Source of the DNA: Hyphomicrobiales bacterium | GTDB lineage: Bacteria > Pseudomonadota > Alphaproteobacteria > Rhizobiales > Methyloligellaceae | Length of the DNA stretch: 32,210 nt | Reading direction: 5' to 3' | Assembly: GCA_022361215.1 (NCBI GenBank) | Contig: JAKSBI010000383.1 | Span: 1-32,210, forward strand | Shown here: positions 23,214-31,571 of the stretch, one piece after another | How positions within the stretch are numbered: position 1 is the first letter of the stretch | Layout: each line of letters begins with the position of its first letter | The notes under the pieces: model-generated | What the model was told of the DNA's origin: nothing | Database searches by the model: none | Seen by the model: the letters and a program-made list of their open reading frames with translations, nothing else | Translations under genes and position numbers: made by a program

Positions 23214-24167
23214 ATGAGACAAGTCTGGCGGTTTGCGCTTGTGGGCCTCTTGCTGGCGCTCGGCAGCCCGCAGGCCCGCGCCGAGGACGACCTCGCGCGG
23301 TCCCCCTGCGGCGGCACGCTGGCGGCCAAGGTTTGCCTGGTCGACCCGCCCACGCGGTCGCAACGCGGGATTGGCGACCTGCGCCGGCCCTGTCTGCCGG
23401 GCAGCCGCGACTACGTCTCGACCTTCCTTCGGATTTACACCTTCTATCCCAAGCGGCTGCGCGAGGAGATGTGCCGCCTGAAGCGGATCTTCGTCGAGAA
23501 CTCCTTCTGGGCCTCGGGCTATGCCGATCCGGGCGGGCCCTCGATCGCCGTCCGCCGGGAGATCCTGGACCGAAACCTGACGCTTTCGCAGTGGGCGACC
23601 TGGAAGGAGCAGCTCTCGTTCGAAGGCTCTAAGGAAGCCTACCGGTCGGCGGCGGGGCTGCCGTTCATCTCCGCCGCCCTGCCCTTGCCTGTCAGCGGCG
23701 CCGCCTATTTCATTGTCACCCATGAGCTCGCCCATCTGATGGACCGGGACATCGGCGCATCGAAGGTGGCACCCGGGTCCTTCGCCAGCCTGAGCTGGCG
23801 TGCGAAGAACAAGATCGACACGCAAGCCCTGACCGCCGATTGGCCGCGGCCCTGCTTCTATCTCTGCCGGCGAGGGAAACTGAAGCCCGCCCGCGTGCCC
23901 GAGCTCTATGGCGCGCTATCGCGCGGCGCTTTCGCCAGCCTCTATGCCACGCGCAACCCGACCGAGGACTTCGCCGATACCATGACCTTCCATATCCTGG
24001 CGCGGCATCCGGGCTTTCGCTATCGGGTACACTATGGCGACGGCCGGGTATGGGACATAGGGCGGCATCTGGACTCCGCTGCCATGCAGCCGAAGCGCGC
24101 GTTCATCGAGTCCGTGCTGCAACGCCGCGACCCTCCGGCGCCAAACGCATCGCATTCGATGAACTGA
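23214..24167 (+). CDS. Exported putative zinc metalloprotein with HELAH motif
   Basis: 317 aa from ATG 23214; the open frame extends 8 codons further up. Sec signal at about 1-23 (FALVGLLLALGSPQARA). A typical metal site HELAHLMD has His170, Glu171 and His174. About 80 residues on, NPTEDFADTMTFHIL has Glu251 placed like the third ligand of gluzincin peptidases. Eight Cys in the mature part suggest disulfides (for example Cys32/Cys41 and Cys214/Cys218). I do not recognise a named family. Likely periplasmic; peptidase activity is inferred from the motif. No operon partner is certain, as the next gene starts about 150 bases on. Confidence 0.7.
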   Translation: MRQVWRFALVGLLLALGSPQARAEDDLARSPCGGTLAAKVCLVDPPTRSQRGIGDLRRPCLPGSRDYVSTFLRIYTFYPKRLREEMCRLKRIFVENSFWASGYADPGGPSIAVRREILDRNLTLSQWATWKEQLSFEGSKEAYRSAAGLPFISAALPLPVSGAAYFIVTHELAHLMDRDIGASKVAPGSFASLSWRAKNKIDTQALTADWPRPCFYLCRRGKLKPARVPELYGALSRGAFASLYATRNPTEDFADTMTFHILARHPGFRYRVHYGDGRVWDIGRHLDSAAMQPKRAFIESVLQRRDPPAPNASHSMN

Positions 24168-24315
24168 CGCACCTCCCGTCCAACGCTCCCGATCTCCGAA
24201 CCGTGACTAGGGGCGGCAGGGCGCGCCCGCTATAGTGATCGGCAAGGCTGGGCCCAATGCCGCGCCGAGCGGCCGGTTTCACGAAACCGAATGAGAGCAG
24301 AGACGGGAGGTCCAA

Positions 24316-24606
24316 GTGGGGATTTCGAAACACAGCACGATTTTCGCGGCGATCGCCATGACGCTTGCGGTGTTGCAACCTCAAGAGGCGGAGGCCCGGC
24401 CCGGCAAATATGTGACGATTGCAGCCGGCCTGGCCGTGTCCTCGGCCACGGCCGCGATCATGGCATACAACCGGCTCTACCGGCCGAACCGGTATCGACG
24501 CCATCTCGGCCCCCACCACATTGCCACCTACTACCGGCCCTACCGGTCGTCCAAAGCCAAGCGAACGCGCTACCGCGCCAAGCGAAAGCACGCCAAGCGG
24601 CGCTAG
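24316..24606 (+). CDS. Small exported basic protein
   Basis: 96 aa from GTG 24316, with GGGAGG six bases upstream. Sec signal at 1-27 (IFAAIAMTLAVLQPQEAEA). A short hydrophobic stretch follows (VTIAAGLAVSSATAAIMAY), and the tail is very basic with Arg-Tyr and Lys-Arg repeats (YRRHLGPHHIATYYRPYRSS, then KRTRYRAKRKHAKRR). Similar in plan to the His/Cys-rich protein at 14069 (signal, hydrophobic, basic tail) but without Cys. Function unknown; it may bind anionic envelope polymers. Confidence 0.6.
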   Translation: MGISKHSTIFAAIAMTLAVLQPQEAEARPGKYVTIAAGLAVSSATAAIMAYNRLYRPNRYRRHLGPHHIATYYRPYRSSKAKRTRYRAKRKHAKRR

Positions 24607-24658
24607 CCTGCCGCCCAGAGTCACAACGGCCCGGTAACACGTCATAGGAGGTCTTGCG

Positions 24659-25915
24659 ATGAAACGGTGTGGTTCTGTGTGGGCGCTCGCAGTCGGATTG
24701 GCGATGAGTGCCGCAACGGTCGCGCATGCCGATACGTCGGACGTGACATGGCAGAACAAGGTGATCGTTGCCAAGAAGGGTGCGCACTGCGTCGACGATC
24801 CGCATTGCTTCAACCGCTACCATCCGGCGATACCGCCGGTGACGCGCGCCAAGCCCGGCGACATGATCGTTCTGCATGCGCGCGACGCGCTCGACTCCGA
24901 CCTGAACCTGGGCTCGAACGCGGACGATCTGGCGGCGCTCGACCTCAATCTGGTGCATCCGATGACGGGCCCTGTCCATATCGAGGGCGCCAAGCGCGGC
25001 GACGTCCTGGCGGTCACGCTGATCGACATCGCGCCCGACGAATACGGCTACACCGTTATCGTGCCGGGCTTCGGTTTCCTCCGCGACATCTACACCGAGC
25101 CCTATCTGGTCAACTGGAAGCTGTCGCGAACCCACGCTGTCTCCGACCAGATGCCGGGGGTAAAGGTGCCCTACGAGGCCTTTCTGGGGTCCGTCGGCGT
25201 GCTGCCGGGCGAGCCGGAGACCAAGGCATGGCTGGCCCGGGAGGCGGCGCTCGCCAAGGTCGGCGGGGTCGCGCTGCCGCCGCAGCCGGTGGGCGCCCTG
25301 CCCGCGGCGATCTGCGGTCCCAAGGGCAGCTACAAGGACGCCTGTCTGCGCACCATTCCGCCGCGCGAGAACGGCGGCAATATGGACGTCCAGCAGATGC
25401 AGGTGGGCACCACCCTGCTGCTGCCCTGCTTCATCGATGGCTGCGGGCTGTTCGTCGGCGACGTGCACTACGCGCAAGGCGACGGCGAGGTCTCCGGCAC
25501 GGCCATCGAGATGGGCGCGGTCGTGACGCTACGGACCGAGATCCGCAAGGGTCTGGGCAGCGTCATCAAAGGGCCCGAGGTCGAGGGAGGATCGCAGATC
25601 AAGAACATGGAGCCCTCGCGGTTCTACCAGACCATCGGCCTGCCCCTGAAGAAGGCCGGCGAGGTGCCTGCCCCACATACCTATCTCGAGAGCGAAAAGA
25701 TCAAAGGTCTCGAGAACTTGTCGGAGGATCTGACATTGGCGGCGCGGGACGCGCTGATCAAGATGATCGCCTACATCCAGCGCAGTCACGGGCTGGATGC
25801 CGAGCAGGCCTATATCCTCGCCAGCGTCGCCGTGGACCTGCGCGTCGGGCAGGTCGTCGACGTGCCGAACTACGTGGTGACGGCGGTGCTGAACATGGAC
25901 GTGTTCGACAAGTGA
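24659..25915 (+). CDS. Exported acetamidase/formamidase-family protein
   Basis: 418 aa with a perfect AGGAGG before ATG 24659. Sec signal MKRCGSVWALAVGLAMSAATVAHA; most FmdA/AmdA enzymes are cytoplasmic, so export is unusual. Family blocks present: KPGDMIVLHARDALDSD, NLVHPMTGPVHIEGAKRGDVLAV, PRENGGNMDVQQMQVGTTLLLP, FVGDVHYAQGDGEVSGTAIEM and a late YILASVAVDLRVGQVVDVPN. These are metal-dependent amidases that release ammonia from short amides; the true substrate is unknown. The stop overlaps the GTG start of the next gene (GTGA), which suggests a shared task. Confidence 0.85.
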   Translation: MKRCGSVWALAVGLAMSAATVAHADTSDVTWQNKVIVAKKGAHCVDDPHCFNRYHPAIPPVTRAKPGDMIVLHARDALDSDLNLGSNADDLAALDLNLVHPMTGPVHIEGAKRGDVLAVTLIDIAPDEYGYTVIVPGFGFLRDIYTEPYLVNWKLSRTHAVSDQMPGVKVPYEAFLGSVGVLPGEPETKAWLAREAALAKVGGVALPPQPVGALPAAICGPKGSYKDACLRTIPPRENGGNMDVQQMQVGTTLLLPCFIDGCGLFVGDVHYAQGDGEVSGTAIEMGAVVTLRTEIRKGLGSVIKGPEVEGGSQIKNMEPSRFYQTIGLPLKKAGEVPAPHTYLESEKIKGLENLSEDLTLAARDALIKMIAYIQRSHGLDAEQAYILASVAVDLRVGQVVDVPNYVVTAVLNMDVFDK

Positions 25916-26454
25916 ACCGGCGCCGGCTGATCAAGGCAACCGCGCTGGCCGCCGCGGCGACGCTGCTCGGCGGCCACACGCCCTATGGCCAGTGGGTCGT
26001 CTATCGCAAGAAGCATCTGCTGATCGGCTGCCACCGGGCCGATCCGCAGACCTACGACCTGGCGAAGCAGATCGTGGCGGTCCTGAAGGAGCGCCTGCCC
26101 AAGGCCCGCGCCCGCGTCGCCCGTGCGCCGAACGCCGGACGGCTGGCGAGCCTGCTCGGCACGGACCAGATGGACGTAGCGGTGCTCGGCTGGGCGGACG
26201 CTCTGGCCATGCTGAAGGGTGAGGCGGCGTTCGAGCCCTACGGGCCCATTCCGCTGCGGCTCATTGCGGCCGTCGGCGACCGCGCGCTCGTGGCCCATGA
26301 GAGATTCCCGGCGCGCCACTCCTGGCTCGTGAGGGCGGCGCTCCCGCCGAGGCCATTCGGGCGCAGCGATGTTCGGACCGAGGCTGCTCAGATTGAGCTC
26401 CATCCAGGCAGCCAGGCTTTCGTCGAGGGCAAGCCGCAACCGCCAACCGATTGA
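25912..26454 (+). CDS. Tat-type exported solute-binding-like protein
   Basis: 180 aa from GTG 25912, overlapping the amidase stop by four bases. A twin-arginine-like start (NRRRLIKATALAAAATLLGG) suggests Tat export. The mature part reads like one lobe of a substrate-binding protein: LLIGCHRADPQTYDLAKQIV, then RLASLLGTDQMDVAVLGWADA (the usual turn where such proteins report a low-affinity signal) and PLRLIAAVGDRALVAHERFP. It is shorter than TAXI or DctP proteins, so may be a one-lobe form or a redox-linked accessory protein. The C-end (ELHPGSQAFVEG) is intact-looking. Ligand unknown; perhaps products of the amidase. Confidence 0.6.
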   Translation: MNRRRLIKATALAAAATLLGGHTPYGQWVVYRKKHLLIGCHRADPQTYDLAKQIVAVLKERLPKARARVARAPNAGRLASLLGTDQMDVAVLGWADALAMLKGEAAFEPYGPIPLRLIAAVGDRALVAHERFPARHSWLVRAALPPRPFGRSDVRTEAAQIELHPGSQAFVEGKPQPPTD

Positions 26455-26541
26455 TATCGGGGAACGACCGGCCGGTGCCTTAACGGCACGCGGCAAGCTC
26501 GTGACGTCGGTCGGCTCCCTGCCCCGCACCCGTCGCGATCG

Positions 26542-27024
26542 CTAACCCGGCTCCAGGTCCCAGACCTCGTTCTGGAAGTGCCCGTAGATCGCGGCGACGG
26601 CGCCGTCGTACCAGCGCTGCACGGTGCGCTCGGATCGGCCGAAGCGCTGGGCCAGCTTCCACCAGGGCGCGCGGCGGGCCCGGCTCATGATAATCTTGGC
26701 ATCGCGCTCGCCGTTGTGCCCCTGCTCGAGCCAGCAGATCCAGGCCATCACCGGAAGCAGGTTGCTGACGTCGCGCGGCGTCGGATTGAAGCGCGGCGGT
26801 CGGCTGTCGTCATAGCCGTAGGCCTCGTGGGCCTCACGGATGATCGCGGGCCAGTTCGTCACCTTGGCGATCTCGCGGCCCGGCAGGGCGTCGTGGGTGA
26901 GGATCGCGCGGCGCAGCAGGTCGGCGCAGCGCGCCGCTCCGTCCTCGTGATCCCGCGGCTTCGCGAAGGCCTGCAAAGAGGGCGTTTCATCATCCGCGCG
27001 GGACGGGGCCTGTGGCGGCGTCAT
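26542..27024 (-). CDS. Phage-type DUF6362 protein
   Basis: 160 aa from ATG 27024, with AAAGGAG ten bases upstream. The conserved core is NWPAIIREAHEAYGYDDSRP, then PRDVSNLLPVMAWICWLEQG, then a helix-turn-helix-like end PWWKLAQRFGRSERTVQRWY. This matches DUF6362 proteins, which are found in prophages and gene transfer-like elements and probably bind DNA. Not further known. Same strand as the HTH gene 63 bases upstream, likely one operon. Confidence 0.7.
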   Translation of the reverse strand: MTPPQAPSRADDETPSLQAFAKPRDHEDGAARCADLLRRAILTHDALPGREIAKVTNWPAIIREAHEAYGYDDSRPPRFNPTPRDVSNLLPVMAWICWLEQGHNGERDAKIIMSRARRAPWWKLAQRFGRSERTVQRWYDGAVAAIYGHFQNEVWDLEPG

Positions 27025-27087
27025 GGGCTGGACACTCCTTTCTGTACTGAGACGTGTGAAAAGCAGGGCCCGGGCCCGCTCATGGAG

Positions 27088-27489
27088 TCAGTCCCCCATG
27101 TCGGCGAGAGAGGACGGGCCAAAGGCGCTGCTCGCATCGATGGCACGGCCGGCACGGCGAACGGCATCGAAGCTGGAGAACCGTCCCGAGCCGTCGGCGC
27201 GCGTCTCGCGCTCCGGATGCTCGCGGCGCATGGCGGCGACGAATGCCGCATCGTTCTGGCGCCACCATTCGGCGCTGAAACGGGCGGCCGTCACATGCTT
27301 GGGCTTGTCCGGCCTGACACATGTCTCGCCGCGCCGCGGATAGAGCAGCACGCTCAGGACCACGGCCCGGGTCCGGCCGACGCGCTCCGCGATCTCGTCG
27401 AGCGTGCAGCCCTCGGCCTTCAGATCCAGCACCAGGCGCGCCTCCTGCCCGGTCCAGGGGCTCTTGTGGTTCCGCGCCGGTCCGCTCAC
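27088..27489 (-). CDS. Phage-type helix-turn-helix protein
   Basis: 133 aa from GTG 27489, chosen because GGAGGGCAGG lies eight bases upstream; the frame is open to 27870 but that part is Pro/Arg-rich and not protein-like. The start of the protein has WTGQEARLVLDLKAEGCTLDEIAERV, a SANT/GcrA-like helix-turn-helix, then a conserved AARFSAEWWRQNDAAFVAAM. Likely DNA-binding. Forms a minus-strand unit with the DUF6362 gene. Confidence 0.6.
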   Translation of the reverse strand: MSGPARNHKSPWTGQEARLVLDLKAEGCTLDEIAERVGRTRAVVLSVLLYPRRGETCVRPDKPKHVTAARFSAEWWRQNDAAFVAAMRREHPERETRADGSGRFSSFDAVRRAGRAIDASSAFGPSSLADMGD

Positions 27490-27934
27490 CGCCCTGCCCT
27501 CCGGTCTGCAACGATGACGGAAGGCTCCCCGCAGCGGGACCATGGCGAGGTCCAAAGGGTGACCCGGCGCCTCGAGGCTGGGAGGGAGGACTTTCGGAGG
27601 CGTCCACCTCTTGGCGCCGGGTCTGCAGGACCGGCCAGGCACGCAGGGCGCCGGTCCCGACCTCGGGTGTTCTCGTGCTCCACCTTGCGGAGATGGCTCG
27701 GTGCGTTCGCCCTCGCTGGCCTCAAGGCGTCGCCTTGGGCGATTGCGATGCCATCGCAGCGGCTGCTGCTCGGGGTGCGGCGCCGCTGCCGACCGACCGC
27801 CTGAGGCGGGGCCGAGCGGCAGGTCTGGAGGGCGTCGGTATGCTGATATCGGCTGTACATTACGCCCCACTGTACGTATTGCACCGCCTCATGTCAACAC
27901 CGAATGTACAGCATTTTCCTGTACGGTCCGCATC
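27490..27934. other. Divergent control region of the phage-like island
   Basis: About 445 bases between the minus-strand HTH gene and the repressor. The right end holds the operators annotated separately. The GC-rich left part (27490-27840) has open frames on both strands, but none has a convincing start or composition. A cro-like gene was looked for and not found. Confidence 0.4.
27853..27924. promoter_or_regulatory. Operator cluster of the S24 repressor (four CTGTAC sites)
   Basis: CTGTAC occurs on the plus strand at 27853, 27870 and 27919, and on the minus strand at 27911-27906. The first two are 17 bases apart; the last two form the palindrome GTACAG-cattttc-CTGTAC. The site at 27870 reads CTGTACGTATTGCAC, almost the same as CTGTACATTTTGCAC at 28695. 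The cluster ends ten bases before the repressor start. Confidence 0.65.
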
Positions 27935-28624
27935 ATGGAAACGGCCAACGACCGCTTAAAGCAGATTCGGAGAGAGCGCGGTTACGACACTGCGACCGCT
28001 GCGGCATCCGCTTTTGGATGGAACGTCAACACGTACCGAAGTCATGAGAATGGTCATCGCGGTCTTCCGGAAAAAACCGCGAGAAAGTATGCAAGGGCTT
28101 ATCAAGTACCAGCATCTTGGTTATTGTTTGGCGATGAAAGAGAGGCGGTAAATTCGAGGGGCAATGACAATGTAAGGCCGGTGAGCACGCGGCGTGTGCC
28201 TCTGATTAGCTGGGTCTCGGCCGGGCTGATGAAGGACGTTTCCGATCCCTACGAGGTCGGCAGCGGGGTAGACGAGGTGACACTCGATGATGCTAGAGAT
28301 GTTGGCCCGCGCGCATTTGCGCTGAGAGTTCAAGGCGATAGTATGTTGGCGCGCCCACTTGGCGGCGACGACAGCTTTGCCGATGGCGACGTGATTGTGG
28401 TGGATCCCGATGCGCCCATCGAACCCGGCAGGTTCGTCGTCGCCAAGACAGCCAACCAGCAGGAGGCCGTCTTCAAAAAGTACCGCCCACGCGGCGTCGA
28501 TAAAAACGGTCAGGAAATCATAGAGTTGGCGCCCCTCAATCAGGATTACCCGACGATCAGGATCGATGCCGACAATCCGGGCCTGATCGTCGGGCGCGTG
28601 GTGCGCCACATCAAAAAGCTCTGA
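27935..28624 (+). CDS. CI-like phage repressor with S24 peptidase domain
   Basis: 229 aa. An N-terminal helix-turn-helix (about 5-60; NDRLKQIRRERGYDTATAAASAFGW) resembles XRE-type DNA-binding domains with a variant turn. A linker leads to an S24 LexA-like domain (about 90-229): the start of self-cleavage VPLISWVSAGLM has an Ala-Gly bond, the catalytic Ser is in RVQGDSMLARPL, and the Lys in VVAKTANQQEAVFKKY. So RecA-induced self-cleavage, as in CI, is possible. Its start is close to the operators, with no strong ribosome site, perhaps leaderless. Lower GC than the flanks and mixed codons (AGA, GTA, ATA) mark foreign DNA. Confidence 0.85.
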   Translation: METANDRLKQIRRERGYDTATAAASAFGWNVNTYRSHENGHRGLPEKTARKYARAYQVPASWLLFGDEREAVNSRGNDNVRPVSTRRVPLISWVSAGLMKDVSDPYEVGSGVDEVTLDDARDVGPRAFALRVQGDSMLARPLGGDDSFADGDVIVVDPDAPIEPGRFVVAKTANQQEAVFKKYRPRGVDKNGQEIIELAPLNQDYPTIRIDADNPGLIVGRVVRHIKKL

Positions 28625-28693
28625 CCTGATACTTTCGCAACCTGCGCGAGAGGATCGCACGCCATCGTGGAAGAACGGTGCGCGCCTCAATGA

Positions 28694-28739
28694 ACTGTAC
28701 ATTTTGCACTTGATTGTGATGAAGTGCATTTAGTACAGT
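28694..28739. promoter_or_regulatory. Second repressor operator, 18-bp inverted repeat
   Basis: ACTGTACATTTTGCACTT (28694-28711) and AAGTGCATTTAGTACAGT (28722-28739) form an inverted repeat matching at 14 of 18 positions around ten bases. It lies between the repressor and the gene at 28806 and shares CTGTAC-N4/5-TGCAC with the upstream cluster. Confidence 0.65.
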
Positions 28740-28805
28740 GCGCTGGTCAACGCAATCGTGCGCTGTCACCGCCACCTGGCGGGCCACACAAGCAAGGGAG
28801 CCCGC

Positions 28806-29129
28806 ATGCGCTTTCGCTCCCCGGGGCAACCCGGCCCCGAACACGAGGATGCCCCGGGGACCCCACGCGCACCGTCGGAGTCCTGGGAGGTCTGCCGGCG
28901 CCTCACCGAGCCGCACCAAACCTGCCGCGCCGCCACGACGCCGGACTATCTCGAGGAGTTTCGCGCCCGATTTGAGGATCTGGTGGAGCACCTCGAAACC
29001 GGCCTGACCGCGGATCTGGAAGCCCGCGGCCCCTCCGAGGACCTCATGCACGACTGGTCGCTGCTGGTCGCCCAGGCGCAGGACTTCCTTGCCGCGCTTG
29101 GCGCGGAAATCGCGCGCGCCGAGCGATAG
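28806..29129 (+). CDS. Small hypothetical protein of the phage-like island
   Basis: 107 aa from ATG 28806 with AAGGGAG five bases upstream. An N-terminal Pro/Gly-rich, disordered part (1-35), then two long helices (TTPDYLEEFRARFEDLVEHL and DLMHDWSLLVAQAQDFLAAL), acidic overall. No family recognised. It sits behind the second operator, so the repressor probably controls it. Confidence 0.55.
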   Translation: MRFRSPGQPGPEHEDAPGTPRAPSESWEVCRRLTEPHQTCRAATTPDYLEEFRARFEDLVEHLETGLTADLEARGPSEDLMHDWSLLVAQAQDFLAALGAEIARAER

Positions 29130-29226
29130 GGAAGCAGCAATCCCCGGCGCCAAGGCATTGATAGGTGACCGCGCCCGATGCCGCCGACCTTCGGCGCTTG
29201 TTCGCTGGAGGCTCGACGAGGACAGG

Positions 29227-29303
29227 TGGTAGCGGAGGAGGGACTCGAACCCCCGACACGCGGATTATGATTCCGCTGCTCTAACCAGCTGAGCTACTCC
29301 GCC
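29227..29303 (-). tRNA. tRNA-Met (CAU anticodon)
   Basis: 77 nt with encoded CCA. Cloverleaf: acceptor GGCGGAG/CTCCGCT, with a G1-U72 pair; D-arm with AGCTCAGCTGGTTAGAGC; anticodon stem GCGGA/TCCGC with loop ATCATAA, anticodon CAT at 29269-29267; TpsiC loop GGTTCGAGTCC. The sequence matches elongator tRNA-Met; initiator features (mismatch C1-A72) are absent. A tRNA-Ile with a lysidine-modified CAU is a less likely reading. Its 3' end points at the phage-like island. Confidence 0.9.
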
Positions 29304-29404
29304 ATGGGATGGGTACGCGGCCGATATAAGGACCGGCCTCGGGCGCTGTCAAGCGAGGTGGACGTTGGACCGGCGCCGGAGCGCAAAGGCCACGAGCGGG
29401 CGGC

Positions 29405-30112
29405 TTAGCCCCTGGCCTCGGCCGGCTTGTAGCTCGGCATGGCACCGACCACGTCATGTTTGATCTTTCGGTCCGCGACGAGCTCGGGCTGCTTCACGAA
29501 ACGCAGCATGGTGAACAAGCCTGCGGGCCTCAGCGAGCGCTTCTCGGCGAGCCTGAGACCGGCGGAGCCGAGCACTCTGTCCACCGGGAACACCGGCCGC
29601 CAGCCCAGCGTGGCGGCCAGTGGCTCCATCTTGCGCTCGATCCAGCCGCGCACGCCCTCCTCCTCGCTGAAATGGTTGACCAGCAAGACCTCGCCGCCCG
29701 GCGCGCAAACGCGCTCGAGCTCTGCCATCACCAGCTCGGGATCCGGCACCACGGTCATGACGTACATGGCGACGACGGTGTCGAAGGACTCGTCCTCGAA
29801 GGCGAGCGCACCGGCATCCATCTCATACAGGCCGACAACGTTGGACAGGCCCTTCTCCTCGACCCGCTCCTGGGCCTTGCCGAGCATGTCCGGCGATAGG
29901 TCGACGCCGGTGATCTGCAGGTGTTCGGCATAGCGCGGCAGGGAAAGCCCTGTGCCAACGCCGACCTCCAGAACCGAGCCCTTGCGCCGGTTGATGATTT
30001 CCACCGCGTGCAGGCGGCCTGCTTCCGCGATACGCCCGAATGTCAGATCGTAAACAGGCGCCCAGCGCCGATATGCCCGCTGGACGGACGCTACATCCAT
30101 CGTAGGCCCCAT
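29405..30112 (-). CDS. SAM-dependent methyltransferase, PmtA-like (phosphatidylethanolamine N-methyltransferase type)
   Basis: 235 aa from ATG 30112 (GGAG about 11 bases upstream); an upstream open part to 30283 overlaps mnmA and is rejected. Motif I is VLEVGVGTGLSLP (about 47-59), with GVDLSPDMLGKA as the acidic loop and PGGEVLLVNHF as motif post-III. The N-terminal YRRWAPVYDLTFGRI and the whole layout resemble the Rhodobacter-type PmtA, which methylates PE stepwise to phosphatidylcholine with SAM. It follows mnmA on the same strand by 71 bases, probably as one transcript. Other small-molecule methyltransferases remain possible. Confidence 0.75.
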   Translation of the reverse strand: MGPTMDVASVQRAYRRWAPVYDLTFGRIAEAGRLHAVEIINRRKGSVLEVGVGTGLSLPRYAEHLQITGVDLSPDMLGKAQERVEEKGLSNVVGLYEMDAGALAFEDESFDTVVAMYVMTVVPDPELVMAELERVCAPGGEVLLVNHFSEEEGVRGWIERKMEPLAATLGWRPVFPVDRVLGSAGLRLAEKRSLRPAGLFTMLRFVKQPELVADRKIKHDVVGAMPSYKPAEARG

Positions 30113-30183
30113 AGATACTTGGTCTCCTCGTCCCGTTCGGTCCGGCCGACTGTCGCAGCGTCCCGTCTCGGACACCGCCGCAG

Positions 30184-31404
30184 TCACTGATTCACGGCTT
30201 CTCGCCGCCGTGGCCCCGCTGCCCCCGCAGGCCGGTTGAAACTCTGATAACGCGCACCGCCTTCCTCGGTGCCATCGATCCACCCTCCACCCAAGACGCG
30301 CGACCCGTCATAGAACACGCAGGCCTGGCCGGGTGAAACGCCGTATTCGCCATCGTGCAGCTCCACCACCGCCCTGCCCTCGTCGTTGAACAGGGTGGCG
30401 CGTTGCGGCGACTGTGTGGAGCGGATCTTTGCAAAAAGATCAAGGCCTTTTTCGGAAATGGCCGCAAACGGCGCATCTGCGAGCCAGTTCATGTCGCGCA
30501 AACGGATGCGGTGTGCCAGAAGCGCCTCGCGCGGCCCGACGACGACCTCACGCCGGTTGGCATCCACGCGTACCACGTAGAGCGGCGCGCCGGTGGCCAC
30601 GCCGATACCGCGGCGCTGACCGACCGTATAGTTGATGATGCCGTCGTGCCGGCCGAGAACCCGCCCATCCAGATGCACGATGTCGCCGGCCTCGGCCGCG
30701 CCGGGCCTCAGCCGCTCGATCACCTGCGCGTAACGGCCGCTGGGCACGAAGCAGATGTCCTGGCTGTCGGACTTGCCCGCAACCGTGAGACCGAACTCCG
30801 CCGCCAGGGCACGGGTCTGGGCCTTCTGCATACCGCCCAGTGGGAAGCGCAGGAAGTCGAGCTGCGCGCGCGTCGTCCCGAACAGAAAGTAGCTCTGGTC
30901 GCGCTCGGCATCGACCGCGCGGTGCAACTCGAAACCGTTCCGGCCCGGCCGGCTCCGGATGTAGTGTCCGGTGGCAAGCGCCTGAGCGTTGAGATCCCGC
31001 GCCGTCTCCAGCAGATCCCGGAACTTGATCTTCTGGTTGCAGGCGACGCAGGGCACCGGCGTCTCGCCCGACATGTAGCTGTCCGCGAACGCGCCTATCA
31101 CCTCGGCGGAAAAGCGCTGCTCGTAGTCGAGCACATAGTGCGGGATGTCCAGGCGTGCCGCGACGCGCCGCGCGTCGTGAATGTCCTGACCGGCACAGCA
31201 GGCCCCCTTGCGCCCGACCGCGCCGCCATGATCGTAGAGCTGCAGCGTGATGCCGACGACGTCATAGCCCTCACGCTTCAACAGCGCGGCAACCACGGAC
31301 GAGTCCACGCCGCCCGACATGGCGACCACCACGCGGGTCTTCGCCGGAGGCCCCGGCAGATGCAGGCTGTTCAGCTCGGACATGGATCGGGAGGTTGGAG
31401 TCAT
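30184..31404 (-). CDS. mnmA: tRNA-specific 2-thiouridylase MnmA
   Basis: 406 aa. Puts sulfur on U34 of the tRNAs for Lys, Glu and Gln. PP-loop SGGVDSS at 30-36 for ATP. Catalytic Cys122 in PCVACN and Cys218 in SQDICFV (the E. coli Cys102/Cys199 pair). The domain between has [12 protein letters not shown], the tRNA-binding central part, and a C-terminal barrel with [16 protein letters not shown], all typical. Slightly longer at both ends than E. coli MnmA (368). ATG 31404 fits; an inner ATG at 31383 (8 residues in) is possible. The pmtA-like gene follows. Confidence 0.95.
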   Translation of the reverse strand: MTPTSRSMSELNSLHLPGPPAKTRVVVAMSGGVDSSVVAALLKREGYDVVGITLQLYDHGGAVGRKGACCAGQDIHDARRVAARLDIPHYVLDYEQRFSAEVIGAFADSYMSGETPVPCVACNQKIKFRDLLETARDLNAQALATGHYIRSRPGRNGFELHRAVDAERDQSYFLFGTTRAQLDFLRFPLGGMQKAQTRALAAEFGLTVAGKSDSQDICFVPSGRYAQVIERLRPGAAEAGDIVHLDGRVLGRHDGIINYTVGQRRGIGVATGAPLYVVRVDANRREVVVGPREALLAHRIRLRDMNWLADAPFAAISEKGLDLFAKIRSTQSPQRATLFNDEGRAVVELHDGEYGVSPGQACVFYDGSRVLGGGWIDGTEEGGARYQSFNRPAGAAGPRRREAVNQ

Positions 31405-31571
31405 AGGTTCGTCAACACTGTCCCCGGCGAGGTTCGGCGCCGGCTCCTACAAGCCACAGCGGACACACATCAGGCGCCGACACCGCACAGTGGTTCTCGC
31501 GCGGCAGTTCTCTAAACATATTGCGGCACTTACGGCGACGCAAGCCGCTCTGGCACGGCTAATATGAGGCT

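Noticed and set aside
22944-23825. 293-codon minus-strand frame across the HELAH gene
   Set aside because: Mostly antisense to a gene with motif and signal peptide. Only its last 57 codons, outside that gene, were kept as a weak candidate.
24667-25911. Long plus-strand open frame (+2 phase) through the amidase gene
   Set aside because: Arg/Gly-rich composition typical of an off-frame reading; only its tail from 25912 is real and belongs to the following gene.
26455-26541. Possible attachment-site copy of the tRNA 3' end at the far side of the phage-like island
   Set aside because: I compared the tRNA 3' part (TGGTAGCGGAGGAGGGACTC) with this gap and found no match.
27321-27959. Plus-strand frames running into the repressor start
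   Set aside because: Arg/Pro-rich, no ribosome site; the repressor starts at 27935 by its helix-turn-helix.
29182-29196. Small hairpin CGCCGA-CCT-TCGGCG downstream of the tRNA
   Set aside because: Only six base pairs with no T-run; too weak to call a terminator.
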